Assembly (NCBI GenBank): GCA_022750435.1
Contig: JAKIVS010000017.1
Location: 1 to 32,642 of the forward strand
DNA length: 32,642 nucleotides
Direction: 5' to 3'
From: Thermoplasmata archaeon
GTDB taxonomy: Archaea > Thermoplasmatota > Thermoplasmata > Lutacidiplasmatales > UBA184
A model generated the notes under the pieces. It was not told where the DNA came from, made no database searches, and was given only the letters and a program-made list of their open reading frames with translations. Shown piece after piece: positions 1-7,400 of the stretch (position 1 is the stretch's first letter; the number at the start of each line of letters is the position of its first letter). A program made the translations under genes and the position numbers.

Positions 1-27
1 CGACGCCGATCCCCGCCCGCTGACGGC

Positions 28-134
28 GCGGGGATAGCCAAGCCCGGAAACGGCGCAGGACTTAAACGGCGGCGCACGCCGCCTGAGAGATCCTGTCGCA
101 CAGGCGTTCGCCGGTTCAAATCCGGCTCCCCGCA
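28..134 (+). tRNA. tRNA-Leu(UAA) with a 23-nt intron
   Basis: Acceptor stem GCGGGGA (28-34) pairs with TCCCCGC (127-133), followed by discriminator A134; CCA is not encoded. The T arm is GCCGG-TTCAAAT-CCGGC (110-126). The D stem is GCC (37-39) with GGC (52-54), and the D loop carries GG (46-47). The anticodon stem CAGGA (56-60) pairs with TCCTG (91-95), and the anticodon TAA is at 63-65. A long variable arm with stem CGC/GCG (97-99, 104-106) makes it a class II tRNA, and A73 fits leucine. The intron spans 67-89, after the canonical position 37. The mature tRNA would be 84 nt. Confidence 0.95.
67..89 (+). other. tRNA intron with bulge-helix-bulge
   Basis: The pre-tRNA folds into a textbook archaeal splicing motif. 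The anticodon stem is followed by a central 4-bp helix, C61-A64 with T84-G87 (one G-U pair). It is flanked by two 3-nt bulges, A65-C67 and A88-A90, and capped by an intron hairpin (68-73 with 78-83). Cutting after the second bulge nucleotide on each side gives exactly positions 66/67 and 89/90. The splicing endonuclease is not in this window; the likely ligase, RtcB, is at 19858-21309. Confidence 0.9.
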
Positions 135-151
135 TCCCCTGCCTACGGAAC

Positions 152-156
152 GGAGG
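152..156 (+). promoter_or_regulatory. Shine-Dalgarno GGAGG before the METTL5-like gene
   Basis: GGAGG lies 10 nt before the ATG at 167 and supports that start. The gene follows the tRNA by only 32 nt and no TATA-like box is visible between them, so co-transcription with the tRNA is possible. Confidence 0.55.
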
Positions 157-166
157 ACGACGGTCG

Positions 167-778
167 ATGCGGCGGAGCGAACTGATCCGGCTCCTGTCTC
201 AGGTCCCTGGGTTCCCGACCCCGGACCCGAAGCTCGAGCAGGTCGCCACGCCGCCGGAGCGGGGGGCGGACCTCCTCTTCGAGGCGCTCGCCCGCGGGGA
301 CCTCGAGGGGCGCTCCGTCGTCGACCTCGGGAGCGGGACGGGTCGCCTCGCCATCGGGGCGTCGCTGCTGGGGTCGCCGCGGGTGGAAGGAATCGAGGCG
401 GACCTCGCGGCGCTCTCGGTCGCCCGGACCGCGGCGGAGACGGCCGGCGCGACGGTGACCTGGACCCACCGGAGCGTCGAAGGATGGGACTCCGAGGCCG
501 ACACGGTCGTGATGAATCCGCCGTTCGGCGCCCAGACCCGGGGCGCGGACCGCCCGTTCTGGGACGCCGCGCTCGCCCGCCCCCGGGTCGTCTACGCGTT
601 CGCGCTCGCCGACTCCCGAACCTTTATAGCGCGCCTCACGGTCGCTCGCCGCGCGCGGGTCGAGGCCCAACGGCCGGTCCCGTGGACGCTCGGCCCGACG
701 TTCCGGCACCACCGGAAGCGGTCCGTCGAGCTCCCGGTCGACCTCTGGGTAATCCGCTCGCAAGGACCCCCAGCATGA
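167..778 (+). CDS. METTL5-like SAM-dependent RNA methyltransferase
   Basis: This 203-residue Rossmann-fold methyltransferase has a SAM-binding LGSGTG motif near residue 55 and the amino-methyltransferase signature NPPFG at 117-121. The EQVATP segment near residue 24 resembles the EQY-T-P entry motif of the METTL5/archaeal putative methylase family. Human METTL5 makes m6A in 18S rRNA; an rRNA or tRNA adenine target here is inferred. The C-terminal part has a basic HHRKR stretch before a final beta strand, as in the family. The ATG at 167 is chosen because of the GGAGG upstream. The gene overlaps csl4 by four bases (ATGA, 775-778), so the two are probably translationally coupled. Confidence 0.85.
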   Translation: MRRSELIRLLSQVPGFPTPDPKLEQVATPPERGADLLFEALARGDLEGRSVVDLGSGTGRLAIGASLLGSPRVEGIEADLAALSVARTAAETAGATVTWTHRSVEGWDSEADTVVMNPPFGAQTRGADRPFWDAALARPRVVYAFALADSRTFIARLTVARRARVEAQRPVPWTLGPTFRHHRKRSVELPVDLWVIRSQGPPA

Positions 779-1377
779 GCACCGAACCGACCAGCACCCT
801 CGTCATCCCCGGCGACCTCCTTGGCACCGCCGAAGAGTTCGTCCCCGGCCACGGCACCTACGAAGACCGCGGGAAGATCTACGCGGCCCTCCTCGGCCAT
901 CGCCACGTCGACCCGAGCGACCGGGCCGTCCGCGTCGAGGCGCTCAACGCCATCCCGAGCATCCACGACGAGGACCTCGTGTACGGCCGCGTGGACGAGG
1001 TTAAGAGCGCCATGGCGATCGTCACGATCCTCACCGCCGCCGCCAACCAGCGCCCGGTGCCGGGCGCCCCGGAGGGGACGGTCCACATCTCGAAGGCGAA
1101 GGACGGCTACACCGAGGCGCTCTCCGACGAGTTCGCGCCGGGCGACCTGATCGTCGCGCGGGTCCTCCAGAGCCACCCCTCGGTCAAGCTCACCACGGCG
1201 GCCGCCGACCTGGGCGTCGTGGCGGCCCGCTGCCAATCCTGCCACGGCCTCCTCGCCCGCGGCGACAAGGAGCTGCGGTGCCCGCGCTGCGGGAACCGCG
1301 AACACCGGAAGACCGCGAGCGGCTACGGGGAGCTCCCGTCCGCCGGGCCGAAGGGCGATGCCCGCGCTCCCGGCTGA
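775..1377 (+). CDS. csl4: exosome complex subunit Csl4
   Basis: This 200-residue RNA-binding cap subunit of the archaeal exosome acts with the Rrp41/Rrp42 ring and DnaG in 3'-5' RNA decay. The N-terminal domain (VIPGDLLGTAEEFVPGHGTY, about residues 9-28) is the typical Csl4 opening. An S1-type OB domain follows, with DLVYGRVDEV near residue 67. The C-terminal zinc ribbon has C153-x2-C156 and C169-x2-C172. The reading frame is open further upstream, but the ATG at 775 overlapping the previous stop gives the normal family length. The last 20 bases overlap the start of glyA. Confidence 0.93.
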   Translation: MSTEPTSTLVIPGDLLGTAEEFVPGHGTYEDRGKIYAALLGHRHVDPSDRAVRVEALNAIPSIHDEDLVYGRVDEVKSAMAIVTILTAAANQRPVPGAPEGTVHISKAKDGYTEALSDEFAPGDLIVARVLQSHPSVKLTTAAADLGVVAARCQSCHGLLARGDKELRCPRCGNREHRKTASGYGELPSAGPKGDARAPG

Positions 1378-2587
1378 CGAGGCGCGCCTCCTCCGGCTCG
1401 TCCGGGCGCACGACCGCTGGCGCGGTCGCTCGGTGTTCAACCTGCTCCCCAGCGAGAACGCGGTCTCGCCGCGCGCGCGCTCGTTTCTCTCGAGCGACCT
1501 CGCCGGTCGCTACACGCTCCCCGTGGTGACCCAGTTCCACGGGGAGACGATCGACAACAGCTACGCCGGGACGAGGTACACCGACGAGATCGAGGCGCTC
1601 GGGAACGCCGCGTGCGCCCGCCTGTTCCGGGCGAAGCACGCCACGCTCCGGCCCCTCTCCGGCCACATCGCCGCGATGTCGGCGATGGTGCCGCTCCTCC
1701 CGAAGGGCTCCACGATCCTCGCCATCGCCCCGGACCAAGGCGGCTACGACGGCTACGCCCCCGGCTACCTCCCCGCCGTGTTCGGGTGGGACGTTCGGCC
1801 CCTCCCGGCCGATGGTCCCGGCTTCTCGGTCGAAGCGGACACCGCCGTCGCCGAGATCCGCCGCGAGCGGCCCACCGCGGTGGTCCTCGGCCAGAGCTTC
1901 TTCCTGTTCCCGTACCCGCTCGCCGCGATCGCCGAGGCGACGCACGCGGTCGGCGCGCTCGTCTTCTACGACGCCTCGCACGTCCTCGGCCTCATCGCCG
2001 GGGGCGAGTTCCAGGACCCCCTGAGGGAAGGGGCCGACGTCCTCTACGGGAGCACCCACAAGTCGTTCCCCGGTCCCCAGGGAGGGATCCTCGCCACGGA
2101 CCGGACCGACCTGTTCGAGCAGATCGACCCGGCGCTCGTCTGGCGGGTGTTCGACAACGCCCACTGGAACCGGATCGCCGGCGTCGCCCAGACGGTGCTC
2201 GAGCTCGAGCGGGTCGGGCCGGAGTACGCCAGGACCGTGGTGAAGAACTCGCAAGCGCTCGGTCGCGCCCTCAGCGACCGCGGGATCCCGCTCGTCGCCG
2301 AGTCGCTCGGCTTCACCCGCTCCCACCAGCTCTTGCTCGACGGCGAGGAGCTGAAGCGCCGTCACGGAATCGGGCCCGGCGCGCTCGGCCGCCGCTGGGA
2401 GAAGCAACGGCTCGTCGGCGACCTCGCCGGCCGGGTGGGCACGGCCGAGGTGACCCGACTCGGCCTCGTGCCGGAGGACATGCCGAGGCTCTCAGACCTC
2501 CTCGTCCGCGCCGGGATCGGGAAGGAACGGGTCGCCGCCGAGGTGCTCGCCTGGCGGAAGCAGTACCCCGCTCTCCGCTTCGCGTGA
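1358..2587 (+). CDS. glyA: serine hydroxymethyltransferase
   Basis: This 409-residue PLP enzyme interconverts serine and glycine with transfer of a one-carbon unit to a pterin carrier (tetrahydrofolate or tetrahydromethanopterin; not decided by sequence). Visible motifs are LLPSENAVSP near the N-terminus, the YDASHVLGLI segment with the PLP-ring-contacting Asp, and the Schiff-base motif STHKSFPGPQGG with the lysine at K235. Length is normal for the family. The ATG at 1358 lies inside the csl4 end (20-nt overlap), so it is the third gene of a METTL5-like/csl4/glyA operon. The pairing of RNA genes with one-carbon supply is by position only. Confidence 0.95.
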   Translation: MPALPADEARLLRLVRAHDRWRGRSVFNLLPSENAVSPRARSFLSSDLAGRYTLPVVTQFHGETIDNSYAGTRYTDEIEALGNAACARLFRAKHATLRPLSGHIAAMSAMVPLLPKGSTILAIAPDQGGYDGYAPGYLPAVFGWDVRPLPADGPGFSVEADTAVAEIRRERPTAVVLGQSFFLFPYPLAAIAEATHAVGALVFYDASHVLGLIAGGEFQDPLREGADVLYGSTHKSFPGPQGGILATDRTDLFEQIDPALVWRVFDNAHWNRIAGVAQTVLELERVGPEYARTVVKNSQALGRALSDRGIPLVAESLGFTRSHQLLLDGEELKRRHGIGPGALGRRWEKQRLVGDLAGRVGTAEVTRLGLVPEDMPRLSDLLVRAGIGKERVAAEVLAWRKQYPALRFA

Positions 2588-2666
2588 CCCCGGTTCGCCG
2601 AATCCCGGGCCTCGCCCAGTGGTCTTGAAAAAACCCAATTGAGAAGGAAGAGGTTGGACCCTCGAA

Positions 2667-2690
2667 CGCCCCCGGCGCGCGCCGGGGGCG
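2667..2690. terminator. perfect 24-nt GC palindrome between convergent genes
   Basis: The 12-nt half CGCCCCCGGCGC is followed at once by its exact reverse complement. It lies between the glyA stop (2587) and the stop of the minus-strand gene at 2703. It could fold on either strand as a terminator stem, or mark a dyad protein site. No long U tract follows on either strand, so the terminator role is inferred from position. Confidence 0.4.
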
Positions 2691-2702
2691 TCGACGCTCG
2701 CC

Positions 2703-4274
2703 CTACGTCTTCGGCGTCGAGCTGTCGGAACTCATGTCCGAACTGCCCGAGGAACTGGAGGAGGAGCTGTCCGTCCCACCGCTGGAGCTGCTGCTTCCGC
2801 TGCTCTGGGTCGGAGACCACGGCTGCGGAGACGACGGCTGGCTCGGGGTGCCCCACATCATCCGGCCCAGCACCAACGCCACCACCAGGCCGATGATTAG
2901 CCCGACGACCAGCAGGAGCATGCCCGCGATCCCCGAGGAGACGCCACCGATCAGCGAGGCGTTGTGGTACGAGGTCTGGTTGATGTAGATTGTCTGGCCC
3001 GCCGGGATGACGGTGTACTTCTGACTAAACAGGTAGTCTCCGTACGGGGTCGTCACGTTCACGGTAGCCGTGAACACGCCTGGAGTGACCGCCAGCCACG
3101 CCGTGTCCACCACGACCGTCCGGTTGCCCTGTCCGGCCGCGAAGACGCCCGCCAGGAAGACGACCTGGCCGGTGGCGTTCGTGACCGACAACTCAGCGCC
3201 GGTGATATAGTCGCCCGTGTAGGTGACCGCGAACGTCAGGTTCCCGGTCGAGAGGCTGGTGGACGGGACCGGGTTGTTGAACACGCCCGACGGGTCGTGG
3301 AACACCAGGTAGGCGTTCTGCTCGAGCGCCGTCGTCACGTTCGCGACGGAGTTGTTGTCGCTGACCCAGGCGATGAACTGGTAGACGTCGGCCGGGAACA
3401 CGCCCGCGGTGGGGTTCGCGTAGCCGGCGGAGTCGAGGTTGGTGTAGTTCATCTCGTAGGACCACGTCGACTGGCCCGACGTCACCGGGACGGAGACGTT
3501 CAGCACCTCGGGGCACGGGGGTGCGCCCAGGAAGCTGTACTGGGAGCCGCACGTCGGGATCAGGTCCCGGACGTTGACGCTCACCCAGGTCTGGCTCGGC
3601 GAGACCGACCCACCCGTGACGCTCACGGTGAACGTCAGGTCCCACGGGACCTGCATGTACACTTGAAACGCCGTCGTGAACTGGATCGAGATCGACGGGT
3701 CGCCATCTCCGACCACCGTGATCATCGCGGGGGCCGCGGCCACGCTCGCGTTGGTGTAGTTCGTGGAGTCGGTGCTGTTGAACGCTGCGCTCAGCTCAAT
3801 CGTCGTGGCCGAAGGGCTCCAGCCCGCGTTGAACTGGACCGAAGGTCCACTCGTCGCGTTGAGGCTGCCCGCGAACGGGACGTCGACCGCCCATGTGTAG
3901 GTCAGGTTCGCGGTCACGTTCGCATCACACGCGACGGTCGTGTTGTTCTGGGTGCAGGTCGGGTTCGCGGTGAGGATCGTGTGCCCGCCCGGCGCGACCG
4001 TCGTGTTGATCGGCGTGATGGCCACCGCGGTGACCGTTGTGGTGTTGTTCCCCTGTTCAGGGTGGATCGCCAACGGCCGCACGCTCGTGGGGACGGCCAT
4101 ATGGACCGAGGGAGCCGCCAACGTCGTTCGGGCGGACTCCGCGTGCCCGGGCGCCGCCGTCCGGACGGAGACCACCGACGGGAGGGCGAACACGCCCGCT
4201 CCGACGGATAGGGCCACCAACAGAACAGCCAAAACGGCGATCGTCCCGACCCGGATTCCCGAAGTGCGGCGCAT
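2703..4274 (-). CDS. secreted membrane-anchored protein with Ser-rich cytoplasmic tail
   Basis: This 523-residue protein has an N-terminal signal segment (IAVLAVLLVALSVGAGVFAL, about residues 12-31) after basic residues. A long Thr/Ser/Asn-rich extracellular part follows, with many NxT/S sequons and Ig-like beta character. One membrane helix (about 446-470) precedes a tail (471-523) made mostly of Ser, Pro, Gln and Gly. Residues about 238-438, starting at PTCGS (C242), align by eye with the C-terminal module of the protease encoded upstream at 4420-9363. The enzyme function, if any, is unknown; no catalytic motif was seen. The ATG at 4274 lies about 26 nt below the TTTAAG box at 4298-4303, which suggests a leaderless message. 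It is probably a surface partner or anchor related to the protease. Confidence 0.85.
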   Translation of the reverse strand: MRRTSGIRVGTIAVLAVLLVALSVGAGVFALPSVVSVRTAAPGHAESARTTLAAPSVHMAVPTSVRPLAIHPEQGNNTTTVTAVAITPINTTVAPGGHTILTANPTCTQNNTTVACDANVTANLTYTWAVDVPFAGSLNATSGPSVQFNAGWSPSATTIELSAAFNSTDSTNYTNASVAAAPAMITVVGDGDPSISIQFTTAFQVYMQVPWDLTFTVSVTGGSVSPSQTWVSVNVRDLIPTCGSQYSFLGAPPCPEVLNVSVPVTSGQSTWSYEMNYTNLDSAGYANPTAGVFPADVYQFIAWVSDNNSVANVTTALEQNAYLVFHDPSGVFNNPVPSTSLSTGNLTFAVTYTGDYITGAELSVTNATGQVVFLAGVFAAGQGNRTVVVDTAWLAVTPGVFTATVNVTTPYGDYLFSQKYTVIPAGQTIYINQTSYHNASLIGGVSSGIAGMLLLVVGLIIGLVVALVLGRMMWGTPSQPSSPQPWSPTQSSGSSSSSGGTDSSSSSSSGSSDMSSDSSTPKT

Positions 4275-4296
4275 AGGTCAGGTGACGACTTTCATT

Positions 4297-4304
4297 ACTT
4301 AAAT
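4297..4304 (-). promoter_or_regulatory. TATA-like box ATTTAAGT for the gene at 4274
   Basis: On the minus strand the box reads ATTTAAGT in otherwise GC-rich DNA. Its centre is about 26 nt from the ATG at 4274, the spacing expected if transcription starts at or next to the start codon. Confidence 0.5.
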
Positions 4305-4367
4305 GTCGCGGAGACGACGGCCGACCTGGAGGCCGTCCTTTCGTCGTCGGACGACGGATAACCCGAG

Positions 4368-4393
4368 CCGGACGGGGGACAACCCCCGTCCGG
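4368..4393 (-). terminator. 11-bp perfect hairpin after the S53 protease gene
   Basis: CCGGACGGGGG (4368-4378) and its exact complement (4383-4393) are separated by the four-base loop ACAA. The hairpin lies 27-52 nt past the stop of the protease gene at 4420. A weaker stem (GACGGCC/GGCCGTC, 4316-4337) follows. No clear U run is present, so termination is inferred. Confidence 0.45.
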
Positions 4394-4419
4394 ACGGGAG
4401 CGGAATGGGTTCGCTGAAT

Positions 4420-7400
4420 CTACTCTTCGAGACCGTGCACGACCTGCTGGTGCTGGTGCAAGGCGAACTCGTTGGTCGCCGGCTCGTGGCAGATCGGGCA
4501 GCTCAGGCCGCCCGGGGTGCTCGCTCCAGACCCCGCGCTCGAGGTCGCGTCGCCCGGCTTTCCCTCGTCCCACGGCTTCGGGGCCGACGTCCCCGCCGAG
4601 GCGGAGCCGCCGAGGGCCGGTCGGAGGGCGGGGGCGGCAATCAGGCCGAGGAACAGCCCGACCAGGACACCGATGATCGCCAAGATCGCCGCGAGGGACG
4701 CGGACGACAGCGAAACGATCGGCTTGGTGGACGACTGGTTGAGGAACACCAGCCCGTTCGGATTGGTCACGTTGATCCAATCGTGCGCGGTGAAATTGCC
4801 GTACGGGGTCCCGAGCAACAGGACGATCTCGTACATCCCAATCTGGACCGCCTGCCACGTGGAGGCCCCACCCCGCGGTTGTTCCCCGACGGCCGGGACG
4901 TACGCTCCCGCGGTGAACACCGGCGTCGTGTTCGACGTCGACGGGTAGACGAACAGCGAGGCGTTCACGATGTACCCCCCCTGGTAGGAGTAGGCAATCG
5001 TGACGTTCCCGATTGGGACCGTGGCGTTCGTGCCCGGACCCGTGATCGACCCGGTGACGGCGGAGAAGATCAGGAACGTGTTCACCTGCTTCGCGATCGA
5101 ACCGGAATGGTTCGCGTTCAGCCAGATGATCACCTGGTACTGACCCGGGGGATAGCCTCCGGATCCCGCGTAGAAGTGGTCGAGCCCCATCAGGGTCAGG
5201 TTGATCGACTGGTTGTAGAGCACCTGGCCGTCCTTGACCTTCTCCGTCAGGTTGACGACCGTCGGGCACGGGTTGTTCGGCGACCCGCAGCTCGGCGTGA
5301 CGTAGCGGAGGTCGAACGTCTGGTTGAAAGTGTAGTTGTACACCTCGGTGCTGGGGATGTCGAGCGTCCAGTTGACGACGAACGGCACGACCGTGTAGAG
5401 GTTGTTCGTCCCGAGGTTCGTGATCGTCACGCCGCCGACGATGAACTGCTGGGTGTCGGTGAAGACGTGACCCTGGCTATCCGTGACCACGATCGTCAGG
5501 TTGTGCGTCCCGTTCGCGAAGTCGTTCGACAGGTTGCCGAACTTCGTGACGTTCTGCCAATACGGCGGTGACCCGGGGGACAGGTCGAGGGCGTACCGAC
5601 CGTCGACGTACGCCTTGATCGAGTCGACGTGCTCGCGGGACGCCGGCCAGTTCCATCCGATGTTGTTGCCCGCGACCGGGTCGAGGAAGGGAAGGGAGAC
5701 ATTGACCTCGAAGGAGACGTTCGCGCCGTAGCCGAAGAAGTCGAGCGGGAGCCGGCTCGGCGTCTGGACGGTCAGGTTGACCGGGTTCGGCAGCACGAGG
5801 ATCGGCGCCGCGGTGTAGTTCCGCTGGTAGGAGTTGTTGAACTCGCAGTGGATCAACGCCGTGAACGTCGCCTGGGTCGGAATACACGGTTCCGTGTACT
5901 GGAACGTACGGTTGACCGAGCCGCCGATGTCGACCGCGACGAATCCCCAGCCCGAGGTCTGCCCCTGGGCGGTCGCCGAGAAGAACCCGGTGTCCGACAT
6001 GTTGTCCGGGATCTGGATGTACGCGGTGCCGTTCGGGAGCGTGGTGTTGGCCGTCCCGGACGTGTTGGTGACGCCGAGCGTCGCCCCCGTACTCTCATAG
6101 GTCTCGAATTTCGTGTTGCGGCCGTTGTCGAACGTACCGAGCCATACGTTGGCGCCCCCGAGGGCGCCGCCCGTGTAGTTCGAGACGTTGACGGCGAGGC
6201 GCTCGCCCTGCCAGCCGTACATCAGGTTCCAGAACGCCGTCTGGTTGAGGGCGTTCGGCTCCTCCCGCGCGATGGCGGCGGCCGAGTCGTTCTGGTGGGT
6301 CGCGTAGAGGATCCACCGGATGATGTTGAAGTTCGACATGCTGCCGCCGGAATTGTCGGAGATCCCGACGTTCGGTCCGGGAAGGACCTGGTAGGTCGTT
6401 CCGCCCGTCGCCGCGCCGTACGTGGCGTTCACGAAGAACGTCGTCGGAGCGATGACGTTCCAGGTGTACACCAGCGCGTATCCCGTGACGTTCGTGAACG
6501 TCTGCGAGACGATCGTCGGCGACAGGTAGTGCGGATTGCCGTAGGAGGTCGCCTGGGCCTCCGCGAGGGACCCGGAGAACGCGAGGAGGTTCGTCGTGGC
6601 GATCTGTGCCTGGACCTCGGCGTCGTAGACGGGTTGCCCGTTCTGGGTGACGCGGACGGTGAACGTGTTCGGGAAGAGGGCGCCGCAGCACGCCGGGTCG
6701 ACGGTGGGGGGTCCGAATCCGAGGAAGCCGTTGAACTCCGCGTACCCGCCGACCTCCCCCGAGGTGCTGGGATTGACGACGGTGACGTTGAGCGGAGACG
6801 ACGGAATCTGCGGGCTGATCCAGTCGTAGAAGAAGCCGAGGTTCTTCTCCGTGGCATTGCCGAGCGTGAAGAGGATGAGTCCGGGCGAGAACAGAGGCGC
6901 GAAGGGCGCCACAGCTGTGTTCAAGGTGAATCGCAGACTCAGTGACGGCGACGGAACCAATGTTGCGTTGGTGACGTAGCTCGTGCTGTTAACACCGTTC
7001 GCTCCGAAGAACTCGATTCCGACGACAGGATTCGACGCCGCAATTCCGGCCGTCGTGTTCACGTCGATCGTGTACGTGCTGTTCAGGGTCATGTCGGTCC
7101 ATTCGAGCGGCGCGTACCGGTTCGTCGTCGCGTTGACGGTGATGAACGTCCCGGGCATCTGGTCGATCTTCAGCATGTCCTGCGCGAAGTTCCAGACGTT
7201 GATCGTTCCCCAGCCGGTCGGGAAGTCCCATCCCTTGCCGGTGTCCCCGTAGGTCGTGGTCCCGTCGGGCGCGTGGGGGTACACCTGGCCCGGCGGCCAC
7301 GCGTACTGGTTCTGGGCCCCGATGTTGCCCCAGTAGCTCGTGCCGTTCGTGATGTCGTAGAACGGAACCAGGGAGACGTTCCCGTTGTAGTAGGCGTTCG

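Noticed and set aside
621-630. Strong TATA-like CCTTTATAGC inside the METTL5-like gene
   Set aside because: It is about 150 nt before the csl4 start, not the 25-33 nt seen elsewhere here, and csl4 already overlaps the upstream gene. An internal promoter remains possible but unsupported.
592-1440. Long minus-strand open frame of 282 codons opposite the METTL5-like and csl4 genes
   Set aside because: It is Arg/Ala/Gly-rich shadow sequence typical of GC-rich DNA, and the plus strand encodes two recognisable proteins.
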